Of a stretch of 64,000 bases of DNA, positions 21,151 to 30,644 are shown piece by piece. The DNA lies in assembly GCF_033439725.1 (NCBI RefSeq), contig NW_026944385.1, positions 1,054,001 through 1,118,000 of the forward strand. The letters are read 5' to 3'. Numbering within the stretch: position 1 is the first letter of the stretch; each line of letters starts with the position of its first letter. Source of the stretch: Neurospora tetraspora (taxonomy: Eukaryota > Ascomycota > Sordariomycetes > Sordariales > Sordariaceae). The notes beneath the pieces were generated by a model. It ran no database searches. It was not told where the DNA came from and saw only the letters and a list, made by a program, of their open reading frames with translations. The position numbers were made by a program, and so were the translations under genes.

Positions 21151-23475
21151 CTATGCTATCCTAACCTTCCTATATGAATATGGTACTTTAGTCTTTAACT
21201 TCTCGATCAGGTCCCCTGAACTATCCCCAACACAAAGTGTACCAACACAGTACGCTGCATCATCTCCTTCATCAAGGATGAGAAAGTACAGTTCGCTCGG
21301 GTCTCGTGTGAAGAGCAAGATACAATCCCACGTTCTCTCGAGTATCCTCTCGTATATTTCGATAGGACCCATGGCTTCCAACCGAAATTCTATTTGGTTG
21401 TGGCGCGCTAACAGGCCACCGGAAGCATACGTTCGTTGTTTACAGCTATCTCTCATCTCACAAGGGGGATCTGAGTAGCCCAGTGGATGGTTGAGGCAGA
21501 AGCGAAATGGACGGCCATCACGTCTGCTGCCGCGCTGGAAGCCCAACGTAAGAACAAGCCCTTCGAGCCACAGATAAGTTGTCCTCTCAGGAAGGGCCCT
21601 CGAGCGTTCCATCTCTGTTCCTGATGATTCAATGACATCAACCAGTGAAAGAAGTGCACCGTTTTCGTCTTCAACTTTGACAGTTGGGAGCATCATTGCG
21701 TCAATGTCATACTTAGGGTAGTGCCATGCGAAAGTCACTGGCGTTCTCCAACCAAGCCATGACCAACTTGGGAATCCTTCACGACGGCCAAGGTATTGTG
21801 TGCGTGTGGCTGTGTGAAGGGGTATCCAGAAAAGACATTGAAGAAAGAGAGCATCCGCCTCCGATCCGTCCAAGACAAAGCTACCTCTATGGCTTTGAGG
21901 GAGGTCGTAGGCAGGGATCCCCCAATAGGTAACAATAGAGACTCGTGAAAGAAGACCTCGAAAAGCATCCAGAGCATCAGCTTGGAAGCTTAATTGCCGC
22001 CTACCATAACCCTCGATGAGTGGAAGGAGGTCTTGGATGTCAAAGGTTTCGACTTGGAACCCGTAGGTTGAGTCATGGACCCTTGTTAAAGGGAAAATAG
22101 ACCTCATTTCCCGCTTCCAATCCGCCGACTGATGGTCAATGTAGGAGCTGACATCCAGGCGAGGTGCTGGAGTGCTGTTTTCAGCCCAAATCCCAGAGGG
22201 GCAGTGGAAGTACACCTGCTCGGGAGCAAAAATAAGCAGTCTCCGGGAGAGAAGAGCTTCTTGAAAGGTCCACCCCCTTTTCGACCAAATCGAAGCTTCA
22301 AAGGATTGTCGGGTCAAAACAGGCGTGAAGCCTAGTAACGTCAACCTAGAAGATGTGAACCGGGGTTGAGGGATTCTGGGTGTACTGCTGACACCGGGAA
22401 GCCCACAAGATGAGTTTTCTCCGGAAAATGCTACAATGGTTGCATAAGATCCTTCGTAAATATGAGCCATATTCCTGATTTGAGCATGCTTGGCCTGTTC
22501 GTCATGCTGATCGATGCAATATTGGTCGACCCAAAGATATCGCTGACCAAGCTCTCTCACAACAATCATTGCATCCTCAATAACCTTGGGCGCATTAGTT
22601 GGAAGAGCCCGGTTGCCTTTGTTCTCAAGAAATGGCTTGTTACCCCAGACATAGCTAAGTGCTATGTATTGATCACCAGGTTGTAATTCCACGATTTTGC
22701 GAGTTCTGCAATCAATTCCACGGATGGTTGGTCCAGTGTGAGACTTGGTGGGTTCCGAGCTCCTTAAACTGCAACCAGGGTGATCATCCTCGCATTCCTT
22801 GATCCAACAACGCAGTAAAGGATAGTTGACAGATGTTTCCTTGACGGGTAATCCTTTCACCGCCCGTTTATTTGGCCAGGGCCTCATCGGCTGATTAAAG
22901 TCCGACGACGGAGAGTGGGGAATGAACCATGAATGGCGCATGTCAAGAAGTGTTGGTTTCGCAGAAAACTTTCCCAATTGGAGTAAGGAGGACTTAGCGG
23001 GGTCAACAGCCCACAATGTGCACTCCTCGGCGTCGAAGAATTCGCCGAAGCAATACTTGCGTAGGTTGTATGAATCTGTAGGTTTACCATCGGGAGCTGT
23101 CCGTCGCATGGAGTAGAAGAGCCGACACAATGCGCACGTAGATTCCTTATCGAGAATGCCGAGAAACAAGACCGTCTCGCTGTCGAAGAAGACACTTGTG
23201 TCGTTGAAGATGCCGTTGAGGTCAATTTCTTTGCAACGCTGGCAAAGATTGAGTGAATTCCCATCCTCTTCCTGTTCCTGATCCACTTGACGAAAGAAGG
23301 GGATCTTGGCCACTAATTGCCAACAAGCGGCCGAATGTGACGATAGGCGTCCTTCGCCATCAGGAACATGGGAAGCCTGAGTTTGTTTGTCACTCATAAT
23401 TGCAGGAATGACTGAGCGGCTGGAACGACTCTCAGTTGATGCTGTATAGTCGATAGATGCCGTGGTTGCCGTCAC
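21151..23475 (-). CDS. HET-domain protein
   Basis: A single open frame of 774 residues. HET-domain proteins act in heterokaryon incompatibility (allorecognition cell death) or are paralogues of unknown role. The HET domain spans about residues 265-430: YIALSYVWG at 270-278, then LWVDQYCIDQ near 316 and the YATIVAFSG and LPGVS segments that follow in the family. Before it lies a Cys-containing stretch (CQRCKEIDL.. and CALCRLFYSM) common in long HET proteins; after it, GWTFQEALLSRRLLIF and PSWSWLGW motifs confirm a full-length member. Starts at 23475 or at the second Met (residue 27) are both possible. A 214-bp element lies about 490 bp upstream. No lesion is seen. Confidence 0.92.
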   Translation of the reverse strand: MTATTASIDYTASTESRSSRSVIPAIMSDKQTQASHVPDGEGRLSSHSAACWQLVAKIPFFRQVDQEQEEDGNSLNLCQRCKEIDLNGIFNDTSVFFDSETVLFLGILDKESTCALCRLFYSMRRTAPDGKPTDSYNLRKYCFGEFFDAEECTLWAVDPAKSSLLQLGKFSAKPTLLDMRHSWFIPHSPSSDFNQPMRPWPNKRAVKGLPVKETSVNYPLLRCWIKECEDDHPGCSLRSSEPTKSHTGPTIRGIDCRTRKIVELQPGDQYIALSYVWGNKPFLENKGNRALPTNAPKVIEDAMIVVRELGQRYLWVDQYCIDQHDEQAKHAQIRNMAHIYEGSYATIVAFSGENSSCGLPGVSSTPRIPQPRFTSSRLTLLGFTPVLTRQSFEASIWSKRGWTFQEALLSRRLLIFAPEQVYFHCPSGIWAENSTPAPRLDVSSYIDHQSADWKREMRSIFPLTRVHDSTYGFQVETFDIQDLLPLIEGYGRRQLSFQADALDAFRGLLSRVSIVTYWGIPAYDLPQSHRGSFVLDGSEADALFLQCLFWIPLHTATRTQYLGRREGFPSWSWLGWRTPVTFAWHYPKYDIDAMMLPTVKVEDENGALLSLVDVIESSGTEMERSRALPERTTYLWLEGLVLTLGFQRGSRRDGRPFRFCLNHPLGYSDPPCEMRDSCKQRTYASGGLLARHNQIEFRLEAMGPIEIYERILERTWDCILLFTRDPSELYFLILDEGDDAAYCVGTLCVGDSSGDLIEKLKTKVPYSYRKVRIA

Positions 23476-23963
23476 CGACGGGATTGCAGTGGTGATGCTG
23501 GTGTGGTAGCCGACGCAGAAACAGGCGGTTCACGTCTCGCATATGATGCCCACGGCACAGGTGTGATGAAAGTGAAGCAAAGAGTCGAAGACGGAAGGAA
23601 CGACCCGCAGACAAGTCGTAGACGGATTGTTAAGGTCAAGTCCATGAGGTGTCTCTGTGTTGGCATGAGCAAAGAAGATGAGGTCGTGGAATTTTCAGCT
23701 GAAATCCGGATGGCGGCCAGATCAAGTGGGGGGAAAAACGATCTGCCAGTCATCATAAGCCACGCGATCCAACTTCAATCCGGTGGCCAGCCAGGCTTGC
23801 CAGGCTTGAGATCGTGGTTGAAACCAATGAGGGGAAACTGATAGTTTGATTGGTCTGGTGGGAGAGAAAGGAAAGCCGAAGGACTGCCAGATCCCCGGTC
23901 AAATACCCATATACCGAAAAGGACGGTAGGCGACGATTGGAGTGGATATAGGCTGACACATTC
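23476..23963. promoter_or_regulatory. Upstream region of the HET gene
   Basis: It contains the 5' flank of the minus-strand HET gene. Short frames on both strands lack domains. The 214-bp element begins at 23964. Confidence 0.35.
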
Positions 23964-24177
23964 TGTGAGAAGATTCTGGGCGTTTGCTGCACAGACCGCT
24001 AGTCCTTTGCCCTGCAGGCCCCTTTGACAGCGGTTCTGGCACTTCCCAGAATCCCCTCCTTTGCAGACCTTCCTCCTCTTTGTATCGCCAGCTCTATATA
24101 GCTGGCGATTCCTTCCAGCCTCAGTTAGCTGGATCCCTCAATCAACATCATTCCCATCATTCGTGATCCACCTCATA
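23964..24177. mobile_element. 214-bp element copy 2
   Basis: Perfect CATTC duplications flank it (23959-23963 and 24178-24182). Length and ends equal copy 1 (TGTGAG..CTCATA). Two independent copies with different 5-bp duplications prove it moved as a unit. It has no coding capacity; it is a solo LTR or other non-autonomous element. Confidence 0.85.
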
Positions 24178-24294
24178 CATTCTCTTGGTGGACACACTAA
24201 CGACGGGCCAATAATCCAGGCCAATCGAATGCTGCATCTTAGTTGCTGTGTTGAGCACGTGGAGTGTGAGGAAACCTGTGTCGGTGCCTTTGGT

Positions 24295-24933
24295 ATGGCA
24301 CAAACGCAGCCAGGTCTGTCCGGGCAAATACCGGGACTGGGGCTAGGCCAAGGGTCAGGCCTAGGTCAAGCGTCTGGGATAGGCGCGGCGCAGGGACACA
24401 ATGCGAGGTCGATGATGCACCAGCAGCAACAAATGCAGCAGCAGCAGCCTGGAATATGGAATGCTGCTTCGGCACATGCTCATGGTCAAGCACCGCTTGC
24501 AGGGCCGGCTACCGGTAGCGGAGCTGGACTCGCACGTCCCAGCGGACCCGGGCCCGGAGGCGGACAAGGTCAAGGAATGGAAGATGTCGTCATGGGAGAT
24601 CAACCATCTCACCAAGGGCAAGGGTTTAATATCGATCCGAGGCTTGGTGCAGGTTCCAATGCGCCCGCAGGATTTCAACATGCGAGTTTTGCCCGCCAAC
24701 CCCCTCGTCCCAATGCACCACACCTGCCCAGTCCGCTTCCCGGTCAATTCGGCGGACCACCTACGACCTTGTACAACGTCCCTGACTGGAGTCCCGTTGA
24801 CCCTGGGGGCCTTACGAGAGCGAGGAGCCGCACGATGGGCATGGGGCAGGTGAAAGGGCTGATGGCTATGGTTGAAGGGGGACCGGACACGCCGGGATCT
24901 TCCGGGCCTAGTACCTCCCAAGCAGGAAGTTGA
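24295..24933 (+). CDS. Gln/Gly/Pro-rich low-complexity protein or gene fragment
   Basis: From the ATG at 24295 a 212-codon frame runs to TGA at 24931. It begins MAQTQPGLSGQIPG, continues with G/L/Q repeats, a poly-Gln tract (QQQQMQQQQ), Gly/Pro-rich linkers, then DPRLGAGSN, TTLYNVPDW and a C-terminal VEGGPDTPGSSGPSTSQ. Such tails are common in fungal transcriptional regulators, but no DNA-binding domain is present. The first 60 bases, with some bases upstream, recur at 57730-57790, so this locus may be a duplicated or severed exon of a longer gene. I cannot name the family. Confidence 0.4.
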   Translation: MAQTQPGLSGQIPGLGLGQGSGLGQASGIGAAQGHNARSMMHQQQQMQQQQPGIWNAASAHAHGQAPLAGPATGSGAGLARPSGPGPGGGQGQGMEDVVMGDQPSHQGQGFNIDPRLGAGSNAPAGFQHASFARQPPRPNAPHLPSPLPGQFGGPPTTLYNVPDWSPVDPGGLTRARSRTMGMGQVKGLMAMVEGGPDTPGSSGPSTSQAGS

Positions 24934-25534
24934 CAATGATGGCGGTGGCAGTTTAAAAGGTGTTAGTTCTCACTTTCTTTGTTTCTTTGCGTTTTACGGA
25001 ATATCTACGGCGTGTTGTGGGTGAATGGATACATGTTGGGAGACGGAAGGACATTTGCTTTATCATGGGCGGAAAGGTCATTGTAACAACTGTCATGGCT
25101 TGGCGCCATGCCTTCTGATTGGCTGCATTACCTACATGCCCCATTTGTTGCATTCACCTGTCAGACCCACTTCCCGCTTCATGACCCACTTCATTCCTGT
25201 ATTTAGTCGTGCCAGCCAGACTCGCACTTCCTCCTCTTTTCTTTTACTCATAGGTAATCTAGTGCGTAAACGTACCGCCGTCGGTACAAATTATTTTAAA
25301 AGGGAATTATTAGTAATTGATGAAATTATACTAAAGGTCTTTAAATTCGTATTCGATATTGACATTAAAATTATCGGGTATATTATTAAGGAATTCACTT
25401 ATTAGCTGGTAAATATATCGATAGCGATTATAATTAAGTAGAGAGAGGGTTAGGAATTTATTACTTAGTAGTTTCGGGTTGCTATTATTGCAGTCTTCGT
25501 TATTACGTTCGTATTCGTCTTTAAAATGGGGTAC
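24934..25534. repeat. Spacer passing into AT-rich DNA
   Basis: Bases 24934-25250 are ordinary spacer. From about 25260 the DNA becomes AT-rich with stops in every frame, typical of RIP-degraded repeats, up to the LTR-like unit at about 25535. Confidence 0.45.
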
Positions 25535-25793
25535 GAAATTATCATGGGGCAAGGCGAAGGGTAGAGGGTAGATTGGATATGCGTAGTTGTACGAGGAGAG
25601 GAGAAGGGAGGTGTGCGTAGGTCTGGCGATATAGAGCAAGGCACGAAGGCCATGCCCAAAGCTGGGACCAGCGCACGTGCACATACACGTGATATGCCAT
25701 TAGCCAATAGCAGCAATGGCATAGCACGAGGCTCAACTGCCCATGGCAGGAGCTGTGCATGTGCTAGGCACAGTCATAGGTAATCCTGTGACA
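25535..25793. mobile_element. Diverged LTR-like unit ending in CCTGTGACA
   Basis: Its layout matches the repeat at about 60660-60911: GGGCAA.G.AGGGTAGA..GTAGAT..ATATGCGTA.TTG.ACGA at the left and ATCCTGTGACA at the right, with a different middle. It lies between two AT-rich blocks, as an LTR beside a RIPed internal region would. Confidence 0.55.
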
Positions 25794-26290
25794 GAAATTG
25801 CCCTTATTATCGTTAATATTTGGCTTTAATTTATTAAGGAGAGGGAAGGTACGTAAGGGTAAGAGATCTATGGGGTTAATGCCTACTAGGCGAACTAGAG
25901 GAGTTATTTACTAGGCGGCCGCTTTAGGAGACGAATTTAAAATTAGCGAAATATCTATTTTAAACAAAATTTTAATACTATAGTATTACGAAGTACTTAG
26001 TATTTACTATCTATACCTAACTAGCTAAGCTTAGTATGGTCGAGATTAATTGTAATGAGTTCAGCCTCTAATCCTACGCTAAAATAGATAAGATCAGGCT
26101 AGATATTAGGATTAGTATTAAGCTTAGTGATATCGAAATTAGATAGGTACAACCTAGGATTTAAGTTAATAAATAGTTTTACTGAGCAAATACTTCTAGT
26201 TATATATAAATGATTAATTAACCCTCTCCTTTAGGAGGAGAGAGGGCGAGTGACTATCTATATTTAAGACTATATCTAGTACTGCCGGAC
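25794..26290. repeat. AT-rich, RIP-degraded DNA
   Basis: Dense TA, stops in all frames, and GC-poor. It is probably the internal remains of the retroelement whose LTR-like end adjoins at 25793. No motif survives. Confidence 0.55.
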
Positions 26291-26777
26291 CGGACTAGCG
26301 TCCAGCATGGAGTGCCAAATATATACCAGCCCATCCCGACGCGTGTGACGGCTGGCACCAGCTGGGCTGTCACATGTGCCGTCATGGGTCCCATTCACGG
26401 GTATGGTTCATGGTGCAGGTTCTGGGCTTGGCTCTGGCTGCCTCCCGCGGCCTGGGTATAAAACCCAGCTCTGGCATCGAGCCTTCCCTTTTGGGATTTC
26501 TTCCCCTCTTCAACTTCTTGTCTTCAGTCCAAGTTAGAAGAGCAACTAATGGCGTGGACATGTGCCTCAAATCTGACTCAAACATACAACTGACTGATCA
26601 TGCTCAACGGACTCGGGAAGTTCCTCTTCGGTGGACAAGTACGGATCTCTTGATTAGAATGAAGTTGCAAATCTCTCATGAAACACACCACATACTACAA
26701 TCTCCCAACCGTCACTCAGCCCGCCTCAACTCTTTCTTTGTTCATGGCGCGTATCCCCATGCCTCAGTTTCCATTGC
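26291..26777. other. Spacer before the aspartic protease
   Basis: Composition returns to normal; no gene or shared repeat is supported. Short frames lack domains. Confidence 0.3.
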
Positions 26778-27848
26778 TTAAGCTTTCTGAGCCCAACCAA
26801 GCGTGCCCCCCTTGGCAATCCAAACCGTGTAATAAGCCTTGATTAAAGGACTTCCAAACACCCACGCTGGACGGCCCTCAATAGGCTCATAGAAAGGAGG
26901 ATCCGAGTGGGAGAACGCCGCTTGACAGACTCCCTTCTTTCCAGGATACTCACCCAGATTGAACGCACTCTTTGGCAGAGTCACTTCAATCACCTCGCCT
27001 CCGGTTTCTGTCCCAATAGTGAACGTAATGTCCGTCGCCACTTTATCCAACGTAGCACAACTGGCACCCCACGATCCCCTATCATCGAGGGGGACGATGT
27101 CCTTGGAAATGCTCGAGTAGAGATCCCCGGCTGTTTGTTGGTCAGGAGTCAACATGTAGGCGGTCCCTGAGTCGATGAGGGAGGCCCCCGGCGTGAGTGG
27201 CTTGTTGTCGTTGGTTGAGTTGCGCCACACTTGCTTGTTATTTCCGGAGCCGATGTAGGCAGCTTGTACGTCTACTATGAACGTACCCGAGAGAGTGGTG
27301 AGCGTTTCATCGACGTTGACGTTCTTGATGCGGCCGCGATAGCGCGCACAGTCGGCGCCCCCGATGGAGGCTTCGGGGCCGCGCTGTTGGTGCTTCTTAC
27401 CACCAGACCCGAGGGCAAGGCCAACGATTCTGTTTGGGAGCTGTCCCTCACTGATGAGGTTGGGGAGAAAGGGAAGATAGGTAAAGTTCCCGTTTTCATC
27501 CCAAGCCGAGATGTCATTGAAACCAATGCCGAGGATTCCGTCGGCGAGTTGGGAGGACAGGGCCTCGCCGTAGCTATGGCAAAGCATGAACTCCTGTTTG
27601 GGGGCAGAAAGACCCTGTATCGAGATGGTGTCGGTGACGACTTCGCATTCTGCCCGGCCGGTTTGGTTGAGCGGGACAGTGTCTGCACCAGTGCTGTACT
27701 CTATGGGTTGAAAAAGTGCAGGTTGGGGGGAAAATGAGGTGGATTTGGATGGGTCAAAGAGTGAGTGTTTGCCGCAGTCGGTACAGTTGCTTCGAGGGAG
27801 AATAAGAGCGGTTGATTCAGTGTCCAAGACTACTTTGCTAAAATAGTC
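26778..27848 (-). pseudogene. Pepsin-like aspartic protease, 5'-truncated
   Basis: About 356 codons encode most of an A1-family secreted protease. The first catalytic motif reads VVLDTES where the family has DTG(S/T): the Asp is kept but Gly is Glu. The second motif is intact (LIDSGTAYM). The flap region (YSTGAD, with ECEVVTDTISI after it), ADGILGIGF and the C-terminal WVFGSPLIKAYYTVW are all recognisable. The frame begins at DYFSKVVL (27848) directly after a TGA; no ATG, signal peptide or propeptide lies in frame upstream, and no splice acceptor gives one. The first in-frame Met is internal (residue about 88). The N-terminal exon has been lost or moved, so the gene is probably dead. Confidence 0.72.
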
Positions 27849-28391
27849 TCAGACACCGGTGCGATGTAGTCTCTTATAATAGACGGCATTTGATACGGGT
27901 GCATCCCCCTTTGGTTAGGGGTGCCCCAAACCTTCTGGGTGCCCCAATCGGGTTAGGGTTTAACGTGCATATGGGTTTTTTACAGCGGTTTATTTCAACC
28001 AGACAGTAATCGTACAACAGCCTTTCGTGTAAGACAGTGCCAAGCCCAGTCAACCAGTGGATCCCCCATTCACCCATCTGTGCACGACCCCCATCTTTAG
28101 ACTTGGTGATTTTGAGCATGCCTTTATTCAAACTAACCTTCTTTCAACTCTCTCTTTACAACCAGACCACCTTCATCACCAGAACAGGCTAGAATCAATC
28201 GCACGTACGTAAATATTAATCATATATATTACCAGATTGATTTACTGACTTTCCTAAAGCCTCACAGCACTACGCCCATCGCGCACAAGACTTAAGATGC
28301 CGCCGTAGGCACTAAATGCTAGTCTCTCATAACAGATGCTCAACCTAGATGTCAGCCCCCATCCACTTCCCCGCCACACGTGGCGCAGTCG
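27849..28391. other. Spacer upstream of the truncated protease
   Basis: The missing 5' end of the protease is not found here. A short repeat GGGTGCCCCAA occurs twice within 27926-27947. Otherwise nothing is recognised. Confidence 0.35.
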
Positions 28392-28488
28392 TTTTGTACC
28401 CTGTGGGTCCAAATGGTGTGACATTAGGATTGGTGGGTGGGTGAGTGTGGTGAGGATGTCACAACCATTTGCACCCACAGGTACAAAG
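28392..28488. repeat. 33-bp inverted repeat (hairpin) with 31-bp loop
   Basis: The arms 28392-28424 and 28456-28488 are near-perfect reverse complements: TTTGTACC..TGTGGGT..AAATGGT..GTGACAT against ATGTCAC..ACCATTT..ACCCACA..GGTACAAA. It could be a miniature inverted-repeat element or a transcribed hairpin; no flanking duplication was confirmed. Confidence 0.7.
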
Positions 28489-28814
28489 AGAAACGCAAGG
28501 GCCATGCGTAGGTGGCTGAGTGAATGAGACTAGAGAAATCTAGGCGCTAAAGAAGGATCTTTCAACCATTTCCAACCGGGACATATAATGATATATCGAC
28601 CACTTCAATACCTAGGTAATTGAATTACCTTGGAAGAGGGACTTTTGGCGGCGATTGGGCAAGAAAACGGACCGGAGCCCCACTTAGATCACTTCCAAAT
28701 GGCGTACAAAGCTTGATCTCACCTCTTTCTTGGATTCTTCCCTTTACATGAATCACAGGCTCACACAACACCAATCAGCCATCCCGACGGTACCACTCCA
28801 AGATAATCTCCACG
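28489..28814. promoter_or_regulatory. Upstream region of the LRR/F-box-like gene
   Basis: No other gene is seen; it lies directly before the ATG at 28815. Confidence 0.3.
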
Positions 28815-30419
28815 ATGGCGTCCCAACACATTCAGGTAGCCACGCCGCCCTCCAAAGACGCCATCCTCGAATCCCTCGTCGAAAATGTCCGCGCCTGCAA
28901 TGCGCGCCTACCGCCCGGACGCGACAAGATCGTCTTTGGCGCGTGCGAACTCGAGGCGGAAATGCCGCTGCTTCTCAACCGGCCTGGCGCGCCCCTCCCG
29001 TGTAGGGAGCCGCCCGCCGAGTTCGAGACCGTCAACGCCCACTTTTCAGCCCAAATGCACGCTTTCTTCAACGCACTGCACGACCCCGAGGACATGGCAG
29101 ACAAACCGTCCTCGGACGACCTGGACCTCTGCCGCCCAGACGAATGCCTTCGGCCCGTCATATGCGTTTCCAACCAGTCCTTCGAACCCCACCTAGACTG
29201 CTTGCACCGCGCCTTCCACACTCGCCGCCTCACCGTCCAGAACCCGGACAGCCTGCCCCTCCTCAACCGCGTCACTCAACTGCGCATCCTCCCCGACCGG
29301 GATTCCACCTTTGACCCAATCAACATGCGGCCCGTCTCCTTACGCACGCCCCTCGAACTCACCACCCGCCTCCCTCAACTCCGCGAGCTGGACTGCCCCT
29401 GGCTGTGGGAGCGCCTTCCCGTTGCCTTCACATCCAAGGCACTGCGCATCATTTCCCGCGTCTGGGCAGGTCCTTGGCGCGATGACCGCGCCGAGTTCGC
29501 GCGGGCTGTGCGTCATGCCATGCCCTTGTTGCCGTCCTCCCTCACCAAGGTCCGTCTCTGGTTCTGGAGGCCCAGCTCCCATGGGGACGAGGTGGACCAA
29601 GCGGCGCAGATGCCCGACCTTGTTGGCGCGTCGTCGTCGTCCTCGACCAACGAGTTTGAAGGCATGGACCCTGTGTCTCTTGGCCTGCGGGACCTGGGAA
29701 GTCGCCTGGAGGAACTAGACGTCTGCGCGCTCATCACCCCCGATCTTTTCCCTTCCGGTGGCGACGGTTTGTCATGGCCACACATGCGGCACCTCAACGT
29801 GGAATTCCACCCGTGCGCGCCCGACGGCAGCTGGTACTTTTCCGGCCCGCGAGGGGAAGATCCCCACGCGACAGGGTTCGCCATCACGAGAGAGGAGCAC
29901 TACCCGCCCGGCCAGGAAGACGACGACGAGACGCACGAGTTGATGTCCGACGAGGAGGAAGAGTACCGGGGCGACGCACCGGACATATACGACCTCCGCA
30001 ACCCCGACATGTTCCGTCTGCGCCCCATCGCGGAACGCATCAACCCTTTGCTCTTGGCGTTTGCCTCGTCTCTGCAACGGCAAAAGATGCCCGCCCTTCG
30101 AGACGCCGAGCTGTTTACGTGGCTTACGTGGCGGCCCTCCAAGGAGAGGGCGAAGGAGTATGAAGGGAGTGATGACGTGCCTCCAACTTCGTATGAGGAG
30201 GAGACGGTTATGTTCCGATGGGGGGTGAGATACGAGGCGCCTGCCGTTGGAGGAGATGGGAAAGGAAAAGTGACGTGGCAGGTCGGTGAGGACTGGAGGC
30301 CGGAGGACGGAGTCATCAAGGCGTTTGAGGATCTTGTGGGCGGAGACGGAGAGAACATGGAGTGGAAAGCGTTTGAGTTTGTGGAAGAGAGGGAGCAGGA
30401 TCCGGAGGACTATATCTGA
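28815..30419 (+). CDS. Fungal LRR/F-box-like protein of unknown function
   Basis: A single exon of 534 residues beginning MASQHIQVATPPSKDAILES. The central part has LRR-like leucine spacing (RLTVQNPDSLPLLNRVTQLRIL, then TTRLPQLRELDCPWLW, and LEELDVCALI with MRHLNVEF), as in ascomycete F-box/LRR proteins, but I see no clear F-box at the N-terminus. The rest is acidic (DDDETHELMSDEEEEY) with a C-terminal block shared by this family (MFRWGVRYEAP, then WQVGEDWRPEDGVIKAFEDLVG). Length and composition fit a functional cytosolic or nuclear protein, perhaps an adaptor. The function is unknown and no lesion is seen. Confidence 0.78.
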   Translation: MASQHIQVATPPSKDAILESLVENVRACNARLPPGRDKIVFGACELEAEMPLLLNRPGAPLPCREPPAEFETVNAHFSAQMHAFFNALHDPEDMADKPSSDDLDLCRPDECLRPVICVSNQSFEPHLDCLHRAFHTRRLTVQNPDSLPLLNRVTQLRILPDRDSTFDPINMRPVSLRTPLELTTRLPQLRELDCPWLWERLPVAFTSKALRIISRVWAGPWRDDRAEFARAVRHAMPLLPSSLTKVRLWFWRPSSHGDEVDQAAQMPDLVGASSSSSTNEFEGMDPVSLGLRDLGSRLEELDVCALITPDLFPSGGDGLSWPHMRHLNVEFHPCAPDGSWYFSGPRGEDPHATGFAITREEHYPPGQEDDDETHELMSDEEEEYRGDAPDIYDLRNPDMFRLRPIAERINPLLLAFASSLQRQKMPALRDAELFTWLTWRPSKERAKEYEGSDDVPPTSYEEETVMFRWGVRYEAPAVGGDGKGKVTWQVGEDWRPEDGVIKAFEDLVGGDGENMEWKAFEFVEEREQDPEDYI

Positions 30420-30644
30420 TTCTCATCAGATTAATGTACAGAATCAACAATCCTGGCCGGTAGACCACACTCGAATCTCAAATTCAATCAACGAAGGGCC
30501 GACAATCGCGCTCACCGCTACCGACAAGCAGAAAAGAAGACACAGCCAACTTCTTCAATCGATTCTTGTCCATATACTCCCCCTGTATGGTTAAACTTGT
30601 TACTACCTCGCTAGTAACCAGCAGCATTACTCACCCTCCCCGTA

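Noticed and set aside
25331-25684. Minus-strand frame of 117 codons
   Set aside because: It spans the border of AT-rich RIPed DNA and an LTR-like unit; composition follows the repeat and no domain is seen.
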